Assembly (NCBI GenBank): GCA_900314925.1
Contig: OMXC01000007.1
Location: 1-64,000 of the forward strand
DNA length: 64,000 bases
DNA from: an uncultured Bacteroidales bacterium
Lineage (GTDB): Bacteria > Bacteroidota > Bacteroidia > Bacteroidales > P3
Reading direction: 5' to 3'
Shown here: positions 1 to 7,863 of the stretch, one piece after another
How the letters are laid out: the number at the start of each line of letters is the position of its first letter
Position numbering within the stretch: the stretch's first letter is position 1
Translations under genes and position numbers: made by a program
Notes under the pieces: generated by a model
What the model was told of the DNA's origin: nothing
Database searches by the model: none
The model's input: the letters and a program-made list of their open reading frames with translations, nothing else

Positions 1-745
1 GCTGGGCGGCGTGATGACCAAGCTCATCGACGCCAACACCACCATCCCCACCAAGAAGAGCCAGGTCTTCAGCACCGCTGCCGACAACCAGCCCGAGGTG
101 GAGATCCACGTGCTGCAGGGCGAGCGTCCCATGGCCAACGACAACAAGACCATCGGCCGCTTCCACCTGGCCGGCATCCCGCCAGCACCGCGTGGAGTGC
201 CCCAGATTGAGGTCACCTTCGACATCGACGCCAACGGCATCCTCAACGTCAGCGCCCTCGACAAGGCCACCGGCAAGAGCCAGAACATCCGCATCGAGGC
301 CAGCAGCGGCTTGAGCGAAGACGAGATCAAGCGCATGAAGGCCGAAGCCGAGGCCCACGCCGACGCCGACAAGAAGGCCAAGGAAGAGGTGGAGAAAATC
401 AACAACGCCGACGGTATGATCTTCCAGAGCGAGAAGAACCTCAAGGAGTACGGTGACAAGATCCCCGCCGACAAGAAGAACGCCATCGAGAGCGCCCTCA
501 ACGAGCTGAAGGCCGCCCACAGCGCCCGCAACGTCCAGCAGATCGACCAGGCCATGGCCAAGATCAACGCCGCCTGGCAGGCCGCCAGCGAGGACATGTA
601 CAAAGCCCAGCAGCAGGCCGGCGGCGCCAACCCCGGCGCCGGCTTCGAACCCAACAACATGGGCGGCAACCCCAACGCAGGCCAACAGCAAGGCAATAAC
701 CCCAACGACAACGTCACCGACGTTGACTACGAAGAGGTGAAGTAA
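1..745 (+). CDS. dnaK: Chaperone DnaK (Hsp70), C-terminal part
   Basis: The 5' end lies outside the window; the open frame is already running at base 2. About 247 residues remain: the end of the nucleotide-binding domain linker, the beta-sandwich substrate-binding domain ([19 protein letters not shown] is a signature stretch), the helical lid, and a disordered Gly/Asn/Gln-rich tail. The tail ends in EEVK, close to the EEVD/EEVK end that binds partners in Hsp70s. DnaK folds client proteins in the cytosol with DnaJ and GrpE, neither of which is in view. A strong hairpin directly follows the stop codon. Codon use is GC-rich, unlike the next gene. Confidence 0.97.
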   Translation, partial: LGGVMTKLIDANTTIPTKKSQVFSTAADNQPEVEIHVLQGERPMANDNKTIGRFHLAGIPPAPRGVPQIEVTFDIDANGILNVSALDKATGKSQNIRIEASSGLSEDEIKRMKAEAEAHADADKKAKEEVEKINNADGMIFQSEKNLKEYGDKIPADKKNAIESALNELKAAHSARNVQQIDQAMAKINAAWQAASEDMYKAQQQAGGANPGAGFEPNNMGGNPNAGQQQGNNPNDNVTDVDYEEVK

Positions 746-756
746 CACTTTAATGT

Positions 757-800
757 CAAAACGGGGCATAATCGTTATAGATTGTGCCCCGTTTATTATT
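757..800 (+). terminator. Rho-independent terminator of dnaK
   Basis: A perfect 10-bp stem (AAACGGGGCA at 758-767 with TGCCCCGTTT at 785-794) lies 12 nt past the dnaK stop and runs into a T/A-rich tail. It also covers possible upstream start codons of the next gene, which argues for that gene's start at 812. Confidence 0.85.
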
Positions 801-811
801 ATCACATGTAT

Positions 812-1888
812 ATGAACTCGAAAATATCAGATTATATTCTTTACTATCCTTCTATTGAGTTTCAATCTATGGATTGGGTTAAGTCTAGTTTACTTTTGTG
901 GGATAATGTTTATCGAATAGTTCCTAAAGGATATGAACCCAATGACAATGATGAGATAAGAGCTTTTGTTGATGCGGGCCTAATAAGAAACATAATGCCA
1001 ACCGATGAGGAAAAGAAAGGGTTCAAAAAAAGAGCAGAAAGGACTTATCGACAAATGGACTCCTCAAACTATCGACCAGCCGGGTTGCAGTCGACAGGTT
1101 ATGCAAGGATCCATAAAGATAAAATTGATAGTAGGCTATACCCATTTCTTGAAGAAGTATCAAAAGACATTGATTTTAATAGTGGAGAATGGATAAAAAC
1201 CCCTGATTCCTTTGCAAAATTCTACATGTTCGTTTTGTCAAAGATAATAGCTGAATCAAGGAATATGAATCAAGGGACAGACAATCCTGATAAATGGACT
1301 ATCGGTCAGTATTTTTCTAATAAAGGGAATTTCGGAGATTATGTAAAAAATCCTAGTGCAAAAAGTTATTTATGTTCACTTGTACTTGATGATTTGATAC
1401 CTCAGGATATTGGGGCAATTTCTGTTAAGGACATTATCGATTTTTCGAAGCAGAGACATGATGAAAGGGTGATGTTTAGGACGAGAATCGATGGTTTAAT
1501 GAACAAAATGTCTCAAGTAAAAAGTCAGGAGCAGGCTTATGATATAGAAAAAGATTTTGTTAATCAAGTTGAGCAAGACAAAGAAAGATTGAAGGAAAGT
1601 ATGTCATTTGCTCACCATCAAGGGGTGGGTAAATCAATTATGACGGGAATAAATTTGTCTTTTGGAGCCATGTCAGCATTGGGATGGTCAGGAACCCCCT
1701 TTACCTTACAACATTTATCGGCAACAATACTTTTTGGTGCGGTTGGAGCTTTTTTAAATCATCGTAAAGTCAAACAAGAATCTAATCCATCAGATATTTC
1801 GATGCTGGTTGGAATTGATTCTCTGAAACGAACACTTCCAATTAACATCGAATGCATGTCAAGTTTGGACGAGTTTGTTAATGACTAA
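812..1888 (+). CDS. DUF6236-like protein of unknown function
   Basis: The product is 358 aa. Its N-terminus (DYILYYPSIEF followed by a W...LLLWDNVYRIVP pattern within the first 40 residues) matches what I recall of the DUF6236 family, a scattered, often mobile group without a known function. The middle is charged and helical. Near residues 275-320 there is a Gly/Ala/Ser-rich hydrophobic stretch that could span a membrane. I chose ATG 812 because earlier in-frame starts (TTG 782, ATG 806) lie in or directly behind the dnaK terminator hairpin. The gene is AT-rich compared with dnaK and stands alone, which suggests recent acquisition. Family call moderate; function unknown. Confidence 0.6.
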   Translation: MNSKISDYILYYPSIEFQSMDWVKSSLLLWDNVYRIVPKGYEPNDNDEIRAFVDAGLIRNIMPTDEEKKGFKKRAERTYRQMDSSNYRPAGLQSTGYARIHKDKIDSRLYPFLEEVSKDIDFNSGEWIKTPDSFAKFYMFVLSKIIAESRNMNQGTDNPDKWTIGQYFSNKGNFGDYVKNPSAKSYLCSLVLDDLIPQDIGAISVKDIIDFSKQRHDERVMFRTRIDGLMNKMSQVKSQEQAYDIEKDFVNQVEQDKERLKESMSFAHHQGVGKSIMTGINLSFGAMSALGWSGTPFTLQHLSATILFGAVGAFLNHRKVKQESNPSDISMLVGIDSLKRTLPINIECMSSLDEFVND

Positions 1889-1985
1889 TTACAAATCACT
1901 TTTGTCTTTATTTATGTTATGCAATAATAAAGCAAACCAGAGTTTCTTCTGTTAAAATACCCTTTTCCTATCTCAAATATAATCT

Positions 1986-2166
1986 CGCACCATTACAAAA
2001 CGTTATCGCAGTGCTGAAAGTTGACCTTGTAATGATGCGAGAGGCATTACAATGCTGAAAAACGACCTCGCATAACGGCAAAAGGCATTCACCGGGCTGA
2101 AAAATGACTTTGCAATGGTGTAAAAGGTTTTTTTTAGCACTGTTTCACACTTTCGCACCATTGCAA
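1986..2166. repeat. 41-42 bp tandem repeat with flanking inverted repeat
   Basis: This fills the gap between the two neighbouring genes. Three imperfect units of about 41 bp share GCTGAAA (starting 2013, 2054 and about 2096) followed by a TGAC(C/T)T-like core. The last unit carries TTGCAATGGTG (2110-2120), which is matched perfectly by CACCATTGCAA (2156-2166). The related CGCACCATTACAA stands at 1986. I see no coding potential. Confidence 0.6.
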
Positions 2167-2177
2167 ATATCATTTCG

Positions 2178-2963
2178 CTATCTATAAACATGCGCCCATC
2201 GGAAAGATTGAATCATAGGACGTAATATTTCTGACCAAGTCTTATCATATTCGTCAGCTGGACATGAAGCAACTATTATTATGGCCTGACTATCATTTTG
2301 GAAGAAATAAATATCTGCCCGTACTTGCCCTTCTCCAATCTCTCTATTTCGGATATAATGAGTGTTGATGGCATACTCATTGCCAATTTTCTCCCAAATA
2401 AAGCCAACCTCTGCGCTACTTGTCGGTTTAACAACGCTATAGGTGCCGTCTAGACGTTGGCAGTTGTGCAAAATCATTGAGAAAAGAAAATCCTTTATAT
2501 TTCTATTCATTTCTCCCCAAGCTTGCAGTTCCGCATAATTGTTATAGTCGGGGAGGCTACCATATTCTTCATTTGCTTTTAGAAAATCACCTTTGTTCCC
2601 CTCTGTAGGAGTAATCATTACGCGAATATATTGGGTATATGCGTCCGACTCTTTTTCATTCAGTCCTTTCTGTTGGAAAATGACAGTATTTCCGTCAGAG
2701 GATGGCAATCCGGCTTGATTTAAGTCTTGCTGATACTTGCTTTTCTCATCCCTTATTTCCATTGATTGTGGATAAGCAATAGAATAAATGTTGTTCTTAT
2801 GCAACGTCCATCCAGGAGGAATCTGACGAGATGATTCCTGTGACACCCTCTCTTTAACAGATTCGCTGTTTGGTGATGTCTGGTTATGACAAGCTGTAAG
2901 TATTGAGAATAGGATTGCAACTGCAGTTAATAACATGGCGGTATTAGTATTCTTTTGTTTCAT
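2178..2963 (-). CDS. Putative lipoprotein of unknown function
   Basis: The product is 261 aa. It starts with a classical lipoprotein signal: lysine-containing n-region, hydrophobic core, lipobox ILTAC with the lipidated Cys at about residue 25, then a Ser/Asn-rich spacer. The mature part contains a segment (IYSIAYPQSMEIRDEK) and a C-terminal pattern (IVASCPADEYDKTWSEI...IQSF) that remind me of PsbP/Mog1-like folds, but I cannot confirm this. It starts 10 nt after the stop of the membrane protein gene upstream, so the two are co-transcribed from a promoter further right. Confidence 0.75.
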   Translation of the reverse strand: MKQKNTNTAMLLTAVAILFSILTACHNQTSPNSESVKERVSQESSRQIPPGWTLHKNNIYSIAYPQSMEIRDEKSKYQQDLNQAGLPSSDGNTVIFQQKGLNEKESDAYTQYIRVMITPTEGNKGDFLKANEEYGSLPDYNNYAELQAWGEMNRNIKDFLFSMILHNCQRLDGTYSVVKPTSSAEVGFIWEKIGNEYAINTHYIRNREIGEGQVRADIYFFQNDSQAIIIVASCPADEYDKTWSEILRPMIQSFRWAHVYR

Positions 2964-2973
2964 TTGTTGTGTT

Positions 2974-3375
2974 TTATAATTGTGGATTGGTAGGACGATT
3001 GGTTCTTTTTATCCCCTTCCAAAATACAACTACTCCTAGGATTATCAATGCCACAAGCATGAGTATTACAAAAAACACATGGCGGGCGTTTTCCCATGCA
3101 GGAATAGGTGATGTAATGGCAGCTATTAAGGAACCTGATGAAAAACCAATCAGGATACCGCCTACAATTATTCTCGCGATTTTAGTTAATCTAGTTCTTT
3201 TCTCGCTTTCTTGAACATCGTCCCCTAAGAGAATAAATGCCCATCCAATTATGCTAAAGAATGCCCCTAATAGCAATCCGTAAAACACTCCTTTTTTGCG
3301 TAATAGTCCAAGCAGGACTCCAACTATCGCTCCAATAACGAAATACCAAATTGCAAATGTAGCTCTATCGTCCAT
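2974..3375 (-). CDS. Small integral membrane protein, unknown
   Basis: The product is 133 aa with four predicted membrane segments: about residues 7-25, 30-50, 68-90 and 103-125. A charged loop (DDVQESEKRTRLTK) separates the two pairs. I recognise no family; the Gly-rich paired helices look like small YqaE/DUF4190-type membrane proteins. It forms a leftward operon with the lipoprotein gene (10-nt gap). Its 5' side is 49 nt from the interrupted frame at 3425-3715, which sits directly behind a good promoter. Confidence 0.65.
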   Translation of the reverse strand: MDDRATFAIWYFVIGAIVGVLLGLLRKKGVFYGLLLGAFFSIIGWAFILLGDDVQESEKRTRLTKIARIIVGGILIGFSSGSLIAAITSPIPAWENARHVFFVILMLVALIILGVVVFWKGIKRTNRPTNPQL

Positions 3376-3424
3376 AATTACGTGTGGCGGTTTTATCCTG
3401 TTGCCTCTTCAGTTTTTATAATGG

Positions 3425-3715
3425 TTAAACAAATTTCGGCTCCCAACCATTGAGCCGGAAGCAGATACTCGAATAAGGTGCATAAAGAAAGGCGCAAATC
3501 CTTTCGTTATAAATGTCACTTATTCTTTGAGAAGGTGGTCTGGAATTACCTTTGTGTAAATAAGTGGGGAAAGAATCCACGCCATCGCGTGAACTATCCG
3601 CAATCTTATTTCCACACAGATGTAAATGATTTTCCAGACCGTTTAACTCAAAGGAAACAAGAGCGTCAAGCTCAATATGTCTTTGTTGTATTTCTACGTT
3701 TTATGTCATATTCAT
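3425..3715 (-). pseudogene. Small gene with an in-frame TAA at codon 5
   Basis: Read leftward, ATG 3715 opens a frame MNMT-stop-NVEIQQRHIELDALVSFE... that runs on for 91 more codons to the TAA at 3425. The internal TAA is at 3701-3703. The start sits about 19 nt behind a near-perfect promoter (3734-3764), the normal spacing in this organism. The following genes at 3375-2974 and 2963-2178 would complete an operon. The frame has no other ATG or GTG near its beginning. It ends in ...SSICFRLNGWEPKFV. I do not recognise the product. Either the gene was killed by a nonsense change, or the base is a sequencing error. Confidence 0.45.
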
Positions 3716-3733
3716 TTTGTCATTTTCACGCTG

Positions 3734-3764
3734 CAAAGATACACATTATTATTTATTTGGCAAA
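3734..3764 (-). promoter_or_regulatory. Bacteroidota promoter, leftward
   Basis: On the minus strand TTTG (3764-3761), exactly 19 nt, then TATCTTTG (3741-3734). This matches the consensus TTTG-N19-TAnnTTTG fully. It would start transcription near 3727 into the interrupted small gene and the two genes beyond. Confidence 0.75.
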
Positions 3765-3771
3765 ATATTCA

Positions 3772-4809
3772 TTAGAAATACTCTTCGACGGCAAATTTAT
3801 ATTGTGAGATGAATATTTCTTTGAAAGGTACGATGTTGTTCTGTTCGTAGAAGACCAGCATGGCTTTCTTGTAGTCGATGGAATCGACGGTGCGGAAAGA
3901 CAACGGGCAGTAGTTATTGGCAAGCAGGATGCCATTGCTGACAAGTCGCGCGGTGCGTTTGTTGCCGTCGGTGAACGGTTGGATATAACTTATCAGCAAC
4001 AAAGCCAATAGCGCTTTCTCAAATACACTCTGCCGTTGGTTTATAAGAGTACAGGTATCCTCTATTGCCTCGCGTATCTGAAATTCGTTGTCAAGTGGGC
4101 GATAGTTAGTTCCTGTGATACCCACACGACGGTGTCGCAGTCCTTTCTCTGTCTCAAGCCCTTCTACAAGCATGGACTGAATGTCCTCTATCCGTCTAAC
4201 GGAGAGCTCTTGTAGGTAGTCCTTGTTGTCAAGAAGGAAACGTAGTGTGTATTTGTGGTTGAGAAGCATGACCGCTTCCTCCTGCGTCTTACCATCGGCG
4301 GTTTTGCTCTCACGAAGCAGACGCTCAGTTTCCAATAACGAGTAGGTGTTGCCTTCTATCTGTGACGACTTCCAACTCAGGTCCACCCCCAACCGTTCCA
4401 TCTCTTTGCGATAGGTGGTAGGCGACAACTCACTCATATTCTGCTTAAATTGTGCCTGTAAAGCCTCGAGTTGCAACAGTTCCTCGTTTGTAAAAAGATG
4501 TACAGAAGGAAGAATGTCTGTGATAAGGTCAAAGTTGAATGTGGATTGTATCTGTCGCGCATCCTGGTCGTGCAGGAAGTAGGTGTTTATATCGATGGGC
4601 GTAGCTATGCGACAGGCTTTTGAAAGGCTATAGCGAGTAGCCTTGCCTTGTCCGCTCACAATGATATTCCCCGCCGATATTTGTGCCGACAGCATTCTTT
4701 TCAGCGTTGTATCGCTGCTATCAAACATAATACCTTCTGCAATGTCTTTACGCGAAGACATAGGATGAAACTGCAAGTAACGCAAGATGTTCACGTCATC
4801 CATAACCAT
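3772..4809 (-). CDS. Fic domain protein with Gln in place of catalytic His
   Basis: The product is 345 aa. Residues 1-65 look like a winged-helix DNA-binding domain. An inhibitory-helix motif SSQIEGN (148-154, form [S/T]xxxE[G/N]) marks a class II self-inhibited Fic fold, and the Fic core is at about 200-325. The active-site loop reads IQPFTDGNKRTAR (276-288). The position of the catalytic histidine is Gln277 (codon CAA at 3981-3979). The downstream DGNKR anion-binding part is intact. Canonical Fic enzymes transfer AMP to hydroxyl side chains and need the His. This protein may therefore bind nucleotide without AMPylating, or act mainly as a regulator. It has its own promoter at 4832-4839. Confidence 0.88.
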   Translation of the reverse strand: MVMDDVNILRYLQFHPMSSRKDIAEGIMFDSSDTTLKRMLSAQISAGNIIVSGQGKATRYSLSKACRIATPIDINTYFLHDQDARQIQSTFNFDLITDILPSVHLFTNEELLQLEALQAQFKQNMSELSPTTYRKEMERLGVDLSWKSSQIEGNTYSLLETERLLRESKTADGKTQEEAVMLLNHKYTLRFLLDNKDYLQELSVRRIEDIQSMLVEGLETEKGLRHRRVGITGTNYRPLDNEFQIREAIEDTCTLINQRQSVFEKALLALLLISYIQPFTDGNKRTARLVSNGILLANNYCPLSFRTVDSIDYKKAMLVFYEQNNIVPFKEIFISQYKFAVEEYF

Positions 4810-4831
4810 TGTCCATTTTTGAAATACGGTG

Positions 4832-4839
4832 CAAAAATA
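4832..4839 (-). promoter_or_regulatory. -7 element of the fic promoter
   Basis: TATTTTTG followed by CAC on the minus strand, 22 nt before the fic start codon. A correctly spaced -33 TTTG is not evident. Confidence 0.55.
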
Positions 4840-4892
4840 CTAATCTTTTTGCAAATACGGACCAAATAGTTGCATTTTTTTCAAAAAAACCA

Positions 4893-5936
4893 TCAGTTTT
4901 TGACCCGATTCATCTGCGACTGCTGGTACTGGCGGGCCTGATCCACAAGTGTCTTGAAGTAGGCGACGGCTTCGTCGTAGGTCATGAAGTCGGCGGCGTT
5001 CTCGTCGTGGTCGAGACGCTTGACGACAGCGGCCTCTGGATGGTACTGCAGGGCGACGGCGAAGGTCTTGTCGGTGCGCTGCACGGCCTCGATGATGTCG
5101 ATGCCGTCGGTGGTCAGCATGCCGGTGACACGCAGCGGGGTACCCTCGACGCTGCCGGCGGCCTGGTGGTGCCACGAAGGCGCTCCATGGATGATTGTGT
5201 GATTGTGTGATTGCGTTAATGCGTTAGTGTTTGAAGATTCAACGGTCTTATAAAGCCACGAGGTGGTGTCGATCACATAGACATCGTGCGGCGCGTAGTC
5301 GCGGTAGACGCCGGGCTCCACCTGTTTGCGGTGCTCGTAGTTGTAGCTCTTGCCCTGCTGGGCGAAGTAGGTGGGGAGGTCCTGGATGATGGTGCCGCCG
5401 GAGACGACGACGAGCATCTGCATACCGCGGCACATGCCCATCACAGGGATGTCGTTGGCGAGGCAGTAGCTCATGGTGAGGTAGTCCGACACGTCGCGTG
5501 TGGCGTTGTAGTCCTTCTCGGCCTCGATGCCGTGCCACGGCTCGGGGTTGCGCAGCAGCGTGGGGGCGATGTCCTCGCCGCCGGTGAAGACCACGGCACA
5601 GACACCCTCAACCGAAGTGCTTACATTCGAATTGTCGTAGCCAGCCTTCACCATGTCGGCATACTGCTGCAGCAGCACGTCGTTCTCGTCGATATATTCC
5701 GGTGCGAGGATGGAATCGACGTAGTTCCAGCCCTCCATCCGCACCTGCGGCAGCAGGACGGGCTCGGCGCCGGCCTCGCGCAGGGCGCAGACGACGTTGG
5801 TATAGAATTCCGACTCGGTGTCGGCGCGCCAGGCGATGCCTATGCGCACGGGTTCTTCGGTGGGGGTGCTCTTCTTGTTGAAGCACGAGGTGAAAAGCGT
5901 GGCCGCTACGGCCAGCATCAGTAATACTTTCTTCAT
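4893..5936 (-). CDS. Lipoprotein-type gamma-glutamyl hydrolase (peptidase C26)
   Basis: The product is 347 aa. It has a lipobox LFTSC (lipidated Cys18), then a class I glutamine-amidotransferase-like fold of the C26 family (gamma-Glu-GABA hydrolase PuuD and relatives). The nucleophile elbow is GMCRGMQ with Cys169, and the His/Glu pair is in QYHPEA (His299, Glu301). Such enzymes hydrolyse gamma-glutamyl amide bonds; a lipid-anchored form would act in the periplasm or outer membrane. It is last in a leftward operon behind sstT (19-nt gap). Oddity: residues about 232-250, rich in Ser/Asn/His, are encoded by an 8-bp tandem repeat and lengthen the loop before the conserved SWHHQ. Confidence 0.88.
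   Translation of the reverse strand: MKKVLLMLAVAATLFTSCFNKKSTPTEEPVRIGIAWRADTESEFYTNVVCALREAGAEPVLLPQVRMEGWNYVDSILAPEYIDENDVLLQQYADMVKAGYDNSNVSTSVEGVCAVVFTGGEDIAPTLLRNPEPWHGIEAEKDYNATRDVSDYLTMSYCLANDIPVMGMCRGMQMLVVVSGGTIIQDLPTYFAQQGKSYNYEHRKQVEPGVYRDYAPHDVYVIDTTSWLYKTVESSNTNALTQSHNHTIIHGAPSWHHQAAGSVEGTPLRVTGMLTTDGIDIIEAVQRTDKTFAVALQYHPEAAVVKRLDHDENAADFMTYDEAVAYFKTLVDQARQYQQSQMNRVKN
5193..5232. repeat. 8-bp phased repeat inside the C26 hydrolase gene
   Basis: Five octamers in register: GATTGTGT, GATTGTGT, GATTGCGT, TAATGCGT, TAGTGTTT. The same octamer family (GATTGCGT) forms an intergenic array at 53021-53116. Here it is in frame within a coding sequence. Confidence 0.7.
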
Positions 5937-5955
5937 AGTTGTAATGTGTTTAGTG

Positions 5956-7194
5956 TTATATTCCGTATTTGAGACTCTTTTTGCGGTCGTATTGCTCGGC
6001 GGTGGCGGTGAAGAAGGCGTCGCCGCTGCTGTTGAGGGCTGTCTCGACGGAGTCCTGCACCACGCCGATGATGAAGCCTATGGCGACGGCTTGCATGGCC
6101 ACGTCGTTGCCGATGCCGAAGAAGGAGCAGGCCATGGGGATGAGCAGCAAGCTGCCGCCAGCCACGCCAGAAGCACCGCAAGCGCCGAGGGTGGCTATGA
6201 CGCCCAAGAAGAGTGCCGAGGCAAAGCTCACGTCGATGCCCACCGTGTGGGCCACGGCCAGCGAGAAGACCGTGATGGTCACCGCCGCACCGTCCATGTT
6301 GATGGTGGCGCCCAGCGGGATGCTCACGGAGTAGAACTTCTCGTCGAGGCCAAGCTTCTTGCATAGCGCCATGTTGATGGGTATGTTGGCCGCCGACGAA
6401 CGCGTGAAGAAGGCCTGCAGGCCGCTCTCCTTGAGGCAGGTGAAGAGGAGCGGGTAGGGGTTATTGTGCGTCAGGGCAAACGAGATGAGTGGGTTGAAGA
6501 CAAATGTGTTGACGAGCATGCAGCCGACCAGCAGGAGGAGCAGGTGGCCATAGGTGGTGAAGACTGTGAGGCCGTTCTCGCTGACTGTGGTGAAGACGAG
6601 TCCGAGGATGCCGAATGGGGCAAACTGGATGACCCATTTGACCACGCGCGACACGACGTCGCTCAGGTCGTGAGCCACCTGAACGGTGGATGTGGAGGCT
6701 GTCGTCTTCAATGCCACCCCGAGGATGATGCTCCAGAAAAGTATCGCTATGTAGTTGGCGTTGGCCACTGCCGCCACAGGGTTGCCCACCATGGAGGTAA
6801 GCATGTTGGAGAAGACTTCGCCCAGGGAGCCTGCGGCTTGGCTGCTGACGGCACCGGCGGTGTCGCCCAACTGCAGCGTCACGGGGAAGAGGAAGCTGCC
6901 CACCACAGCGCAGACGGCGGCGATGAATGTGGAGAGCAGGTAGATGGCGATGAGCATCGTGAAACGCCGCCCCAAGCCTTTTCCGGCCTTGGCGATGGAC
7001 GAGATGACCAGCACCGCCACCAGCACCGGCGCTATGCCCTTCAGGGCGCTGACGAAGATGCGCCCCAGGATGCCGATACCTGTCCAGCCGGGCAGCGTAA
7101 GACCCAGCACGGCGCCTATCGTCAGGCCGATGGCTATTCTCAGCAAGAGGCTGACGGAAGTGTATTTGAGCAGTAATTTCTTGGCTATGTTCAT
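5956..7194 (-). CDS. sstT: Serine/threonine:Na+ symporter SstT
   Basis: The product is 412 aa, the usual SstT length, in the dicarboxylate/amino acid:cation symporter (GltP-type) family. It has an N-terminal hydrophobic scaffold, a Ser-rich re-entrant loop near residues 270-280 (FFTRSSAANIPINM) and the cation-site stretch SIPLGATINMDGAA. It imports L-serine and L-threonine with Na+ across the inner membrane. It begins 6 nt after the GNAT gene and is followed 19 nt later by the C26 hydrolase, so all three are probably transcribed from the promoter at 7771-7778. Confidence 0.95.
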   Translation of the reverse strand: MNIAKKLLLKYTSVSLLLRIAIGLTIGAVLGLTLPGWTGIGILGRIFVSALKGIAPVLVAVLVISSIAKAGKGLGRRFTMLIAIYLLSTFIAAVCAVVGSFLFPVTLQLGDTAGAVSSQAAGSLGEVFSNMLTSMVGNPVAAVANANYIAILFWSIILGVALKTTASTSTVQVAHDLSDVVSRVVKWVIQFAPFGILGLVFTTVSENGLTVFTTYGHLLLLLVGCMLVNTFVFNPLISFALTHNNPYPLLFTCLKESGLQAFFTRSSAANIPINMALCKKLGLDEKFYSVSIPLGATINMDGAAVTITVFSLAVAHTVGIDVSFASALFLGVIATLGACGASGVAGGSLLLIPMACSFFGIGNDVAMQAVAIGFIIGVVQDSVETALNSSGDAFFTATAEQYDRKKSLKYGI

Positions 7195-7200
7195 GGCTTT

Positions 7201-7743
7201 TTATTGTTTGTTTAGTGTGTTGTCCAATCGCATGATGCGCACTGGCTTGTCGCCCCCGAGCTGCAGGTGGCTGCAGCGGTTTGTCATTCCGGTGTCGCGG
7301 AAGCCGCACTTCTCCATCACCTTGCCTGAAGCCTTGTTCTCGGGGAAGTAGTCGGCCCACAGGGTGCTGAACCCTTTGTCGCGGAAGCAGTAGTTCACCA
7401 GCAGCCGCAGGGCCTCTGTGCAGATGCCGCGGTTCCAGTAGGGGCGTGCCACCCAGTAGCCAGCCTCGGCGTCGTTCTCGCCTATGTCGATATTGCTCTC
7501 GCCGTGGGCGTAGTAGCCCATGCAGCCGACAGCCTCACCAGTCTCTTTGAGCTCGATGGCCCATATGTGGTCGCTGCGGAAGAGGGTGCGTATAATCTCC
7601 AGGCTTTCCTCCACACTCTTGTGCGGCGGCCAGCCGGCGCGTGGTCCAACCTTGGGGTCTGAGGCGTATTTATACAGTGCTGCGGCATCGCCGTCGCACC
7701 ACGGGCGCAGCAGTATCCGTTCAGTTTGCATGGTCTTCGGCAT
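7201..7743 (-). CDS. GNAT N-acetyltransferase (RimJ/RimL-like)
   Basis: About 180 aa from ATG 7743. The N-terminus TERILLRPWCDGDAAALYKYASDP is typical of RimJ/RimL-type GNAT enzymes, which move acetyl from acetyl-CoA to an amine. The acetyl-CoA-binding strand and loop are at GYWVARPYWNRGICTEALRLL. The substrate is not predictable. A longer frame extends to 7773, but that start would fall inside the -7 element at 7771-7778, so the internal MPKTMQTER start is preferred. First gene of the operon with sstT. Confidence 0.85.
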   Translation of the reverse strand: MPKTMQTERILLRPWCDGDAAALYKYASDPKVGPRAGWPPHKSVEESLEIIRTLFRSDHIWAIELKETGEAVGCMGYYAHGESNIDIGENDAEAGYWVARPYWNRGICTEALRLLVNYCFRDKGFSTLWADYFPENKASGKVMEKCGFRDTGMTNRCSHLQLGGDKPVRIMRLDNTLNKQ

Positions 7744-7770
7744 CGTCAAAATAGTGCATGTTTCCGGCTG

Positions 7771-7778
7771 CAAAGGTA
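7771..7778 (-). promoter_or_regulatory. -7 element, GNAT-sstT operon
   Basis: TACCTTTG followed by CAG on the minus strand, about 27 nt before the chosen start. No clear -33 match. Confidence 0.6.
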
Positions 7779-7831
7779 CGAAATAAAAGGCATTCCGTAA
7801 AAAAACAATTGTCGCAATACAGGAAAAAATG

Positions 7832-7839
7832 TATTTTTG
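7832..7839 (+). promoter_or_regulatory. -7 element for the SGNH/PKD protein
   Basis: TATTTTTG followed by CAG, 24 nt before ATG 7864. It rules out the TTG start at 7837, which lies inside it. Confidence 0.65.
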
Positions 7840-7863
7840 CAGCGTTCAACGACTTGTCGAGAT

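Noticed and set aside
2003..2191. Leftward 62-aa frame downstream of the lipoprotein gene
   Set aside because: It is made of the 41-bp tandem repeat and overlaps the lipoprotein gene end; composition is not protein-like.
3478..3807. Rightward 109-aa frame in the 3376-3771 gap
   Set aside because: It runs through a full-consensus leftward promoter and has no promoter of its own; the opposite strand gives the better explanation.
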